A DNA stretch of 64,000 nt from Molossus alvarezi. Taxonomy: Eukaryota; Chordata; Mammalia; Chiroptera; Molossidae. The notes beneath the pieces are model-generated. The model ran no database searches and was not told where the DNA came from. It saw only the letters and a list, made by a program, of their open reading frames with translations. The stretch covers positions 62,395,001 to 62,459,000 of the forward strand of contig CM073887.1 in assembly GCA_037176705.1 (NCBI GenBank), in the 5' to 3' direction. Below, one piece after another: positions 1 through 15,500 of this stretch; positions within the stretch are counted from its first letter, which is position 1; each line of letters starts with the position of its first letter. Made by a program: the position numbers and the translations under genes.

Positions 1-410
1 AGATCGAGGTGGTGACAGTGTCTGTGAGGGGAGTCAGTAGGTACTTTCCATCCTGATGGCCAGCGAGGATGTTGGAAAGTCACTTGGGTCAAAGGCTGTC
101 ACGAGCACAGGGCAGAGTAGAAAGGCTTTCATCACAGACCTGCAGGGCACCTCCTGCTTTGGTGGAGAAGCAGGTGAATCCCACAATCATGGGAAAGACT
201 GTGAATAAAACATGTCACCAGCTCATGGGAGACTGTGTGCAGGAGCAGATCTCAGTGAGCCAGGTAGTGTAGTAAGTTGTACAAATTCACTAAGTATATA
301 TTTTAGTGGAAAATACAGTATATTTTTATAAAAGACATTCTAAAGTTAATATGTAATTGGCTTATTTTTATTTAATTTCTCTTAGTATTTTTTTCTTTTT
401 TTATAATGGT

Positions 411-613
411 TTTTTTTTTTTTTTTATTGATTTTTAGAAAGAGAGGAAGGGAAAGATAGAAACATAGATGAGAGAGAATATTGATTTGCCACCTCCTGCA
501 TGCCCCCCACTGGGAATCAGGCCCACATCCTGTGCATGTGCACTGACCAGGAATTGAACCGGTGACCTCTGAGTACATGGGTCACTGTCAGCCACTGAGC
601 CCCACAGGCCAAG
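411..613 (-). mobile_element. Ves-type SINE, type B
   Basis: On the minus strand it has a tRNA-like head at the high-coordinate end, a CCGGTTCAATTCC-like B box and an oligo-A tail read here as T(n) at 411-425. It is antisense within the UPF1 intron. Confidence 0.85.
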
Positions 614-750
614 CATGTAATGGCCTAATTTTAAATGAAGTAATAGATATCTTAAATTTTTAGGTTTTAAAAAACAGTAAATGTCAGTAGGTGTAACCCT
701 CAGAAACAGTAGCTATTTTGACTCTTCTTCTCTGGTCAGAGTATAAAGGG

Positions 751-960
751 GGCCCGGCCAGTGTGGCTCAGTGGTTGAGCTTTGACCCATGCACCAAGAA
801 GTCACCAGTTCAATTCCCAGTCAAGGCACATGCCCAGGTTGTGGGCTCGATCACCAGTGGGGGACATGCAAGAGGCGGCCAGTTGATGTTCTCTCATTGA
901 TATTTCTATCTCTGCCTACGTCTCCCTTCCTCTCTTTCTAAAACCAATAAAGAAAGAAAA
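751..960 (+). mobile_element. Ves-type SINE, type B
   Basis: The head at 751 reads GGCCCGGCCAGTGTGGCTCA, and the tail has CCAATAAAGAAAGAAAA. It lies sense to UPF1 and abuts an opposite-strand SINE tail to tail. Confidence 0.9.
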
Positions 961-1198
961 TTTTTTTTTTTATCCTCACCTGGGGACATTTTTCCATTTT
1001 TTGTTCAGATAGAGTGGGAGGGATGGAGAGAGAGAAACATCGATGTTAAAGGGACACATCGAGTGGCTGCCACCCACATGACCCTACCAGGGCCAGGGAC
1101 AAACTGCAACCAAGGTACGTGCCTTTAGTGGGAACCGAACCTGGGTCTCTCTGGACCGCAGGCCAACGCTCTAACCGCTGAGCCAAATCGGCCAGGGC
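961..1198 (-). mobile_element. Ves-type SINE, type A
   Basis: It runs from a T(n)ATCCTCACCTGGGGAC tail to a head ending GGCCAGGGC at 1198. It forms an inverted pair with the SINE at 751-960. Confidence 0.92.
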
Positions 1199-1584
1199 AA
1201 AAAAAAGATTTTTTTTTAAGTGGAGGGGCCCTGAGACCAGCATTGTAGAACCACTGACTTAGTGTGTTGTTAATGCCACAAGTTGCAGTGTCAGCCTTGT
1301 CTAGCCTCATTGTATAGATGAGGAGGCTGACAGTATGTTCATCCAGGACCATACAGTAGTTGTGCTTGGAGGTCCTGGGAGGTGCTGCTCTAACTGCCGT
1401 CACCAGGATACTTAGAATTCTACTAGTCCATTCAGTGATGGGGCCAGAAACTCCAGGCCATGGAAGAGCTTGTGATTCTCTGACTTGGTTGGCACTGATT
1501 GGAAAGCCACTCCTTAGCCCTAATTCAGAGACTGGTGGTGGTTCATTGCTGTGGCATCAGTGCACAGTATATGACAGCACCCTA

Positions 1585-1700
1585 TAAGTATATTTTTTAA
1601 ATTCTTTGTTGAAGTGTGAAGAAGCACCCAAATCTTAAGTGTTCATGAACATACCTGTGTAACCAGCACCTGACCAGTTCCTAGGAACCCCATCAGCATT
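1585..1700. repeat. Probable L1M-type fragment
   Basis: The stretch around ACCTGTGTAACCAGCACC resembles the 3' part of old mammalian L1 elements. It is very degraded and the assignment is tentative. Confidence 0.4.
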
Positions 1701-2243
1701 GAAGTCATCCCCTATTTAGGGCAGTGCCGGTGCCCGGTTCCCTGAAATGGGGTATTTTGACAGTTGTGGTGGGAGAGTTTACACTACAGAAATTGGCAAG
1801 TGCTACAGACCAGTCCCAATTACAGCAGGCATTAGTTTGCCAGCAGCCCCTGAGCTAATAGGCCACCGTGCTCACCAGCTGGCTTCTGTCCTCACTTGAA
1901 TGATAGAGACAGACTTGACCTTATCTTCAGCTTGACATGAAAGGGCATCATACCGTCATTCTTGCACATCAGCGTTAGGCTATTGTGATGCAGAAATATC
2001 AGTTTCCTCACACTGATCTGCTGGTTAGATGTAGCTCCTCCAGTCTAGTCTGTGACAAGACAGGTTGCTCAGTGGTGTCATCCATAAAAGCCAGTTGTAG
2101 AGGCTTTTGGGTCCTGAGGACAGCAGTAAAGCTACTAGAAAGAAACAGAACATCTTCATGAGGATGGGCATGGGTTTCTTAAACTGGCTGTAGAAAGCAC
2201 TGACCAGTGAGACCTGTTCAGGGACTGAGCAGTTCTTTGTTGA

Positions 2244-7939
<5,696 letters not shown>

Positions 7940-8570
7940 AAGGCAAGCCAACTCCAGAGGAGGGGTTCACTGGGACCATGCACTTGTGAGAAAACTCAGG
8001 AAATCTGGGAGTCTCAAGTCCCTAAGGGGCCAGCTTATCACTGGGACCTGTCACTTCAGGTCCCTGCACCTCCCTGTGTCACATCCTCTCCTGAGATCCT
8101 AGAACTTCTGAGAAAGGCTTTCTGGGCAGGCAGGGAGGAGGATACCTTCCTTGCCCTGACTGGCAGCTCATGAGGATGACGGGTCCCAGCACTAGGTGCA
8201 CAGGGAACTTCTGCAAGAGGTACCTGTGGGAATTTTGCCTTGTGGTTCCCATCTGTTTGTATGCTGAGAACAGTTGTGTTCTGGTGCTGCTGGGAGAAGG
8301 GGCACCACTGTTACAGCACAGGCTCTAGCGTTAGCTCTCAGCTGCCTTCTCTCTCTGGTTGGGAAGTCAGTGGTCTGGGGGTTGTCCAGCATCTGAGGTC
8401 CCATTTTACAGGTGAGAACATAGGTGCAGGGAAGCAGGGAAAAGCCCCTTGCCTTCCAGGTTTTCACCTTCTCTGATAGCCTCATGTCCTCCCTCCCTCC
8501 CTCCCTCTCCACAGGTGGCAGCAGAAGAGCTAAGCTATGTGGCTTAGTCCATCAGCATCTTATTCTGGGT

Positions 8571-8576
8571 AATAAA
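8571..8576 (+). terminator. Possible proximal UPF1 poly(A) signal
   Basis: AATAAA inside an A-rich stretch 630 nt after the stop. The downstream GT-rich element is weak, so it may not be used. Confidence 0.35.
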
Positions 8577-10187
8577 AAATAAAAATAAATGGATACCTGT
8601 TTTCCACTGCTAAAACTGAAGCACCACTGTGAGCAACAGGAGAGGGAGAGGAGCACCCGAGGGAGAACAGCCCGAGATAGTGAGCGCCCACTGCTGGCAC
8701 CGCGGCGAGGAGACAGGGAGAGCGGAGGTGGGGCCGGCCAGCCCGAGAGCCCTGCAGCCCGCTCGCCAAGGAGGCCCAGCTCGCCGCATCTACCTGGGTC
8801 TGCGGCCAGGCGGAGGGAGGAAGACCCTCATCTCAGAGTAGCCCTTTCCTCTGTTTCCTTCTTTTTCTCTTTTATTGAAAGGGGACTACGTTTTATCAGG
8901 AACAACTCACGTTTCTGTGCTGAACAGGCTCCTTGCAGCCGTGCCCGGAGAGCCCCGCTGAGGCGCGTGTTCTGTCCACACTGAGACCTTGCAGTCACGC
9001 TGCCTGTGTTCTAAGAGGGTTTTCATTTAAAGAAAATATGGTGTTTGGGGGTTTTCTGTTTGTTTTTTAAAGATTCTTTCAAAGGAGTACTGAAAAACAC
9101 ACTTTCCTGAGTTTGTCTCTCAAAATCTTAGTGGTGGACCTGGGAGATGCAAGAAGCTTCCAGAAACGAAGTTTAAATGAGCCACACGAGGTTAGGATGA
9201 ACTCCTGTGACGTGATCATGGAGAGGAAGATTTTTGTTTTCAGTTTAATTTCTAGCAGCTTCTCCCTGCGCGTCAGGGCACTGAGGGAACGTCACCTGGG
9301 TCCGCTGGACTTCCCGAGAAGTAAGGCACTTCTCACACACGCAGGACTCGGTCCCCTGAAGGGCCCTGGCAGAACTAGCCATGAGGCCAGAGGGCTAGAA
9401 GGTGGTTGTTCCTTGCCCAGTGGCTTCTTCCCCAGGGTTCTTCTGAGGATTTGGTGGAAGAAAGACATCAGCTAAGAGGATCCTTCCCCAGGAAGGCACC
9501 CACGGTTCCTGCTGTCATCAGACAAGCTGAGCGCCTTGCCCCCTACTCTTCACCCCATTCCCATATTTGAAGCCCTTCTACCTGTGAGCATAGCTTCAAT
9601 GAGTTGGGGTGGCTTCTGCTTTATTTGGGAAAGTTTCAGAAATAAGTTGGTACTGTGTTGACGGTGCTTGGGGGAGTTTGTCACTTCAGCTGGTACAGAC
9701 CATGGCATCAACCTGAATCTGTATTGTGGAAGTTCTTGTGGTTGGGAAAGGCTCCCTGTAGGGGTAGGTGTCGGCCTCCCCAGTGACCAACAAGTTGGGG
9801 ACTATTTCCTGCCTATCCAGGTCCTAGTAACCATGACCCCCAGCATCCCTGACACTGGCCCTTATCCCAAAGCCTCTAGATGCCATCTGGTACATGAAGA
9901 GACAGGAGCACACAGGCACCTTCCTTCTGGCAAGGCCTCATCCCATTGCTATAGGGCTTTTTAGTAGGCTACCTAGAGGCATTGGGCTTTGGTAGGCTTC
10001 TGCTGTGACCCTGTGTGCCCTCCCACTGCCTTGTTCCTTCCTTGGAGTGCTCTACCTCGCTCTGTGCTGTTGGCTTTGTTCACCTTCTAGCAGCAGTTAC
10101 TCTGAGTTTTCCAAATCAAGGAGCATCTGTACCAAGGCGATGTCACTTCTGATTTTTGGTCAATTTGTTTTAAGCTCTTTTGTCACC

Positions 10188-10193
10188 AATAAA
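10188..10193 (+). terminator. UPF1: Distal UPF1 poly(A) signal
   Basis: AATAAA is followed about 22 nt later by a GT-rich element (TTGTGTTTGTC). It is the best candidate for the end of UPF1, about 360 nt from the convergent GDF1 end. Confidence 0.75.
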
Positions 10194-10549
10194 ATGTTAA
10201 AAAAAATCCTCTTGTGTTTGTCACAGGGCTGGATAAACTGCTGGGGGTGGAAGAGCACTTGATCTGGGGTTCTCCACCTGGAGATCAAAGCTGAGGAGGG
10301 CTGGATCAGCAGACTGGAAAGGAGGGAGCACCTCTGCCCCTTGCACCTGTGCCTGCTGGAGTTGGGGACAACTCCCAGGGTCCTGTTAGATGTAGAGCCG
10401 CCTGAATATGGCACACTAAGAGGGCAGGTGGCTCCACTGTAAGACTACTTCCCCCCACCAACCTGATTTATTTTGGATGGATGCAGCAGTCCTCCCCCAG
10501 CCCCAGGTGACAAGACCCAAAGACAAAAAGCAACTCAAACTACCCAGTG

Positions 10550-10555
10550 TTTATT
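10550..10555 (-). terminator. GDF1: GDF1 (CERS1-GDF1) poly(A) signal
   Basis: TTTATT on the plus strand is AATAAA on the minus strand, starting 27 nt after the GDF1 stop. It implies a very short 3'UTR. Confidence 0.85.
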
Positions 10556-10581
10556 GTTGTGTGCCCACTTATGCTGTTCTA

Positions 10582-11369
10582 TTAGCGACAGCCACACTCG
10601 TCCACCACCATGTCCTCATAGTGTCTCAAAACCACGTTGTCGCTGTTGTCAAAGAAGAGCACGGAGATAGGTGACAGGCGCGCGGGAACACAGCAGGGCA
10701 GGCCGGCGGGGCCAGGAGCTGCTGAGTGCATGAGCGCGCGCAGCACGGCGTGGTTGAGTGTAGGCGGCCCACGGGGCCCCGGCAGCGTGGCGGGCAGCGA
10801 GCACTGGCCCTGGCAGTAGTTGGCCAGAAAGCCACGCGGTGCGATGACCCAGCGGTGCCAACCCACCTCGCGGAAGCTCACGTAGAGCCTCCGCGTGCGA
10901 CACGAACCCCCTGGGCCGCCGCCCACTGAAGGTTCCGCCTCTCGCCGTGGCCGGGCTAGTGGGTGGCACAGGCGCGGGTCAAGAGTCACTAGCAACAGTG
11001 AGGCCTCGGCCAGACACGCGCAGGTGCCGGTGGCCAGGGGGCTCAGCGCCAGCACCAGCTGGAGGCTGCGTGGCACTGAGGTGTTGTGGGCATAGGCAGT
11101 GCCCAGCAGCTCTACGCGCACTGGCATCCTCAAGGAGACTACCGCCTGGCGGAGCAGTACTGGGCCCACGCCCACACCCTGGGTCGCCCGTGCCACGCTC
11201 AGCTCCCAGCCGCCTGCCGTCCCTGGTGCCCTTTCCTCCGCCACAAAGCGCAGCTCCAGGCGGACTCGGCTCATGATCTCCGCAGGTTCTACAGCCGAGA
11301 GGTCGAAGATGACAGTCCACTGGGGACACTGCCCTGTGGCCGAGGGCTCTGGGGTCCAGGTGTGTGCAC
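10582..11369 (-). CDS. GDF1: GDF1 exon 2 (prodomain end and mature ligand)
   Basis: The acceptor CTAG precedes 11369. It encodes residues 110-370: [14 protein letters not shown], prodomain, RPRR cleavage site, then the cystine-knot domain ending CGCR and a stop at 10584-10582. Confidence 0.97.
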
Positions 11370-12264
11370 CTAGAGAGGCCAGGAGAGAGCTCGGCTCTCG
11401 CTATGTCCCATCGCAGTGCCCGCCTGCCTATGAGGGGGTCTCGGATGGGGACATGAGGGGAAGATGAGCGCCCTGGGCTGAAGGTGCCCCAATCTGTTAC
11501 TTGGCGTCTAATAATGTAAGGAAGGGGAGAAATGAACTGTGAGAGGAGCATTGCTCGCTTGCAAGGAAGAGACCTGCCCAATGCAGGGTGGCCTGCCTGT
11601 GCCCGGAACACAGGCAGGGGACAGAGATGAGTGAACGCCTGGGTAAGCGATGCTGGGGCGGGTGTCATCTGCAGGAAGGCTTCAAATGGTGTGAAGTAGC
11701 AAGAGTGAGGGAGAGTGGGGGCAGGGCTTCAGCTGCAAGCAGAAAGCCTTGCCGGGTGCAAGGCAGCCTGGCCTTGTGGCCACTCACCCGGGTCCCCACA
11801 GGTGTCCACGAGGAGGAGGAATGGAGTGCAGGGGCTCAGGTTAGAGACCCTAGGAGCCGCTGGAAGCTCGTTGGGGGCTGGGGTGCCCAGGGGGTTCTCT
11901 GCCTCCCAGACCCACACCCCCCGGTCAAGCACCACTCACCGCGGTCCAGGACGTGGCGCACGATGTTTCCTGCGACCCCCAGCTCCTCCACGTAGCACGG
12001 TCGTAAGGGAGCCCCTGGGGGCGTCTGTCGCTGTCTGACTCTGGCCTCCTGGGGGTCTCGGCGGCGAAACAGGCGCCACATCATGGGAGGTACGGGCCGG
12101 GGCTTGGGGGCACCCTGGGGCGCATCGCGCAGCCCGAGAGCCTGGAGCAGAGCGGCGGCAGGCCCCGGGGCCCCGGGTGCGCGGGCCGGGAATGGCGAGG
12201 GCAGTAGCAGGACCAAGAGAAAGAGAAGAACTTGGTGGCTGGGGCGGTGGAACAACGGTGGCAT
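10582..12264 (-). CDS. GDF1: GDF1, growth/differentiation factor 1 (2 exons, 370 aa)
   Basis: GDF1 is a secreted TGF-beta-family ligand that pairs with NODAL in left-right patterning. The two exons (12264-11940 and 11369-10582) join in a Gly codon. I chose the ATG at 12264-12262 because a human-like PP start follows and the upstream in-frame GTG is not a start. The N-terminus has a Leu-rich signal peptide ([10 protein letters not shown]). The prodomain includes [15 protein letters not shown] and one N-glycosylation site (NTS). A furin site RPRR (about 248-251) leaves a 119-residue mature domain with seven cysteines (SC, YCQGQC, PCC, ECGCR). It lies downstream of CERS1 in one likely mRNA. No defect is seen. 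Confidence 0.97.
11370..11939 (-). other. GDF1: GDF1 intron
   Basis: This is a 570-nt GC-rich GT-AG intron without SINEs or other recognised features. Confidence 0.9.
11940..12264 (-). CDS. GDF1: GDF1 exon 1
   Basis: It encodes residues 1-108 (signal peptide and start of prodomain, [17 protein letters not shown]) plus one base of Gly109. The donor GTGAGT begins at 11939. The ATG has A at -3. Confidence 0.95.
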
Positions 12265-12526
12265 CTTTCTCACAGGCGGCTGCTGGATGAGTGCTCTGGG
12301 GTCCCAGGCTGGGCGGGGTCAGGGTCCCGGGGGGCGTGGCCACGGTCCAGAAGCCTGTCAGGGACCGACCCCGGGGCGGGGTCTCGGGGGTGCTAGGCAG
12401 GGGTTCCGAGAGTGGCCAGGGCCGGGGAAGGGCAGAGCTGGACGGGGCCAGGGTCGGTGGCATAGCCGCCCCAGGGGGCAGGTTGGGCGGGGCTGGGTCC
12501 TGAGGGGAGGGGCAGGGTCGAAGGGT
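12265..12526 (-). other. CERS1-GDF1 intercistronic spacer
   Basis: 262 nt of GC-rich sequence lies between the CERS1 TGA and the GDF1 ATG. It holds one ATG (12463), which is not in the GDF1 frame. I see no splice acceptor suggesting an independent first exon, though a separate promoter cannot be excluded. Confidence 0.85.
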
Positions 12527-12569
12527 TCAGAAGCGTTTGTCCTTCACCAAACCGTTTTTCAGCGGCTTC
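12527..12569 (-). CDS. CERS1: CERS1 exon 7 (last coding)
   Basis: The acceptor CCCAG precedes 12569. One base completes Glu337, then KPLKNGLVKDKRF and TGA (12529-12527). The exon continues without a splice site into GDF1. Confidence 0.95.
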
Positions 12570-15500
12570 CTGGGGGCCAAAACCCGGCCAGTGTTAGCCT
12601 AGGGACTTCACGCCCCCCCCCTTCCCCTGCCCCTGCGTACTCCCTGTCCCGCCCACCTTACCGTTCACATCCCTTTTCCCAGCCCAGCTTCTTGTCCGAC
12701 TCTCCCCTCCTCCCCGCAATTAAATCCTCCCTTCCCCCTTTCCTTCCCACCCTGGGCCCAGAGCGGCCACTGGAGAGCAAACGCCACCTAACCCACCTCT
12801 GCCTGACATAACCCACTGCCTCAACCTGGATCAACACTGCACTTTATCCTCCTTCCCTCCCAAAAATGAAGTACTGGCCAGAGGCCCTTGCCAACCTCCA
12901 GGCAGCCTTGCCTGCTCCAGTGGCCCTGGCTGGTTCATAGTCCCACCAGGACAGGCTTCCCTGTCGTTCTCCATCCATCCACTACATGGCTGCAGCCCTT
13001 ACTTTCATTGCATGTTTTTAAAACATGATATTTTAATATCTTTTTTTTTTTTAATCCTCAGTCGAGGATATTTTTCCATTTATTTTCAGACAGAATGGAA
13101 GGGAGGGGGAGAGAGAGAAAAATACCGATGTGAGAGAAACACATCAATTGGTTGCCTCCCATATGACTCTGACCAGGGCTGGGGACTGAACTGCAACCAA
13201 GGTATGTGCCCTTGACCAGAATCGAACCCGTGACTCTTTGGTCCATCAGCCAATGCTCTAACCACTGAGCCAAACCAGCCAGGACTAAAACAATATTTTA
13301 GAACTCTAGTCAATATGCTAAGTGTCCAGCTTAAGATTCCAGAGAAAAACTAACTTCTAAACAATTATGAGTGGTTTGCATATTTCAAACTTCTTTAAAG
13401 ATGTCTTCAGTTTTCCAAAAACATGACACTTTGAGATCTGTCCTGTGCACACTGCTTCTCTCCATAAATTCCACTTTCCATGAAAGTCTCCGAGGTTATT
13501 ATGGGGAAGGGACCTGTGGTCTCGGGTTCTGCCCAGGCCCACCTGATAGGACCTGACAGTGTTTCTGCCCCTGCTCCTCACCACCTGTGCCCAGATGGCA
13601 TCTTACTGCAGCCTAATGTCATGGCCATTGGCCACTCCTGTTCTGTTTAGAGGAACTCTATGCCTTTGCACACCATCTACTGGTCTCTGTAGAAGTGGGT
13701 TCGACAGTCTAGTTTACACACAAATGTATTACGTTTTTTGAACTCTTTTTTTTTTTTTTTTTTTGTACAGATAGAGTGGGAGGGAGAGAGAGAGAGAGAG
13801 AACATCGACGTGAAGGGACACATCGAGTGGCTGCCACCCGCACGACCAACCAGGGTCGGGGACAAACTGCAACCAAAGTACATGCCCTTAGCGGGAACCG
13901 AACCCGGGTCTCTCCGGACCGCAGGCCGACGCTCTAACCGCTGAGCCAAACTGGCCAGGGCTGAACTCTTAATATGTTCTCATGATCTAGACATCAGAAA
14001 GCGTAGGAAACTCAGTTGGCCCTGGCCACTCCTGGGGTGTAATCTTATAGACACTATCAACACCCTTTCACATAAGAATGTAGACTTTCCCGGAGAAGAT
14101 GGTTTAGGTCACTTGAATTTATCCTTCCCTTAGGCTGGAGCCACTGGCTACCCCTTCCTGGGACTACTAATCCTATTCTCGATGTTTTTCCTGTGGGTCA
14201 CTGCTCTTTCTCTTGCTGAATCAGCAGGAACCCTTTATCTATGAGTTAACAGATAAGCCCTCCAGGGACCTCCATGTGTCTGTTGTCTGCTGGCTTTGCC
14301 TGTCAGTCCTTTAGACAAGCAGGTCACTGGCTCTGGACTCTTCTCATACACAGTTCAACTGCCAGATGACAGTGTCCCATTTCTGGCTCTGGTTGGAGTT
14401 CAGTTTCCACCTGTGCGTCAACATCTTTGATCCATTGGAGTTTGCCCTGGGGACTGAGGCGAGATGCTCTCCAGATGGTCACCAGTGTCCCACCTTGTTC
14501 CAACAGTCCTTCCTTCCCTCCCGGTGACCTTTATGATTTATTTGCTCATGTGTGATGACTCGGCTGGTTCCCACAGTTTTAATTCCTGTACTTTTATAGT
14601 AAGTTTAATGTCTTTAGGTATCAGTACCCCTGCCTCATGCCTTTTTATCCAAGCTTTCCTAGTAATTCTGGATTATTTTATGCAGAAGTTTCCAAGTGCC
14701 CCTCCTCCTTCATAAACAATGTCAGTGTTTTTTCAGGGCAGTGGTTGTTGGCCCGTCTAGATATCACAGCTAGACTTTTCAGTTTCGGTGCACCGCTGTG
14801 GGAAAGAAAATCAGGTGAGAGCGGAAGGTGGTGGGAGATGAGGACAGCCAGTAACTCAGATGGACTCTGGATGTTTCATGGAGAATGAGGAGAAGGGGAG
14901 CAAGGGGGCTTCTTCGGGTTTTCCAATGTTTTCACCCTGAGCTGCCATCAACTGTGATGGACAAAGGTTCAGGAGAGGTGGGGGGATGGGGTTGATTTGG
15001 GATACCTAAGAATGACATTTCACTTAGAATGTCAAGCAGATGCTGGAGACAGAATGGTATTCAGAGGAGCACTGCAAACTCGGAGAGAAACTTGGAATTC
15101 GGGTTGGGTGAGTGAAAGGGTCCTAAGAGAGGGGGCAGCTGGTGGGGAGGCCAGAGACCAAGCAGGAAGCACTAAAGGTAGAGTGAAGAAGGTCAAGAAG
15201 TGGGGAGCAGAGGAGCATTTGAGATATTGCTTCCTGGCATATGTCATCAGTTTGGCACAAATAAACAACAACAACAAAAAAATCAAAAATAAAGAAAGAG
15301 AGAAGTGCAGAGCAGAATGATGGGTGCTTAAGGGGGTACTGGGTTGGGTATGAGGTTTCTTTTGAGGGTAATAAAAATGTTCTAAAACTGACTTGGTAAT
15401 GGTTGCACAACTCTGTGAATGAACTAAAAACATTTAATTACACAGGGTAAATGGGCGAATTGTAAGGTATGTGAATTCTGTGTCAATAAAGTTTTGGGGT

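Larger units (their letters stand above)
7940..10210 (+). other. UPF1: UPF1 3'UTR
   Basis: About 2.25 kb lies between the TAG and the AATAAA at 10188, free of SINEs, unlike every intron nearby. It has a (CCCT)n-like run at 8490-8512 and a GC-rich part at 8600-8990. The distal end is inferred from the signal and the GT-rich sequence after it. Confidence 0.75.
10979..12463 (-). other. Alternative-frame ORF overlapping GDF1 (304 codons when spliced)
   Basis: The first ATG after the CERS1 stop is at 12463-12461, in the CERS1 frame and not the GDF1 frame. Read through GDF1 exon 1 (174 codons), across the same splice junction (one codon) and into exon 2 as far as a TGA at 10981-10979, it stays open for 304 codons. 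The unspliced version would stop inside the donor site (TGA at 11938-11936). The product would be Pro/Arg/Gly-rich with no recognisable domain. High GC lowers stop frequency, so openness alone does not prove coding. Confidence 0.3.

Noticed and set aside
1..272. Open reading frame and GTGGTGACAGTG-like start at the window edge as a UPF1 exon
   Set aside because: It does not match the UPF1 residues expected before DRVKKGFDF, and the splice-site context is poor.
12262..12273. GDF1 start nine bases further upstream
   Set aside because: The upstream codon is GTG, not ATG; the ATG at 12264 fits the homologous start and has a good context.
12083..12811. Plus-strand ORF of 242 codons antisense to GDF1/CERS1
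   Set aside because: GC-rich antisense of a confirmed exon; Gly/Arg-rich with no domain, and no promoter or poly(A) support.
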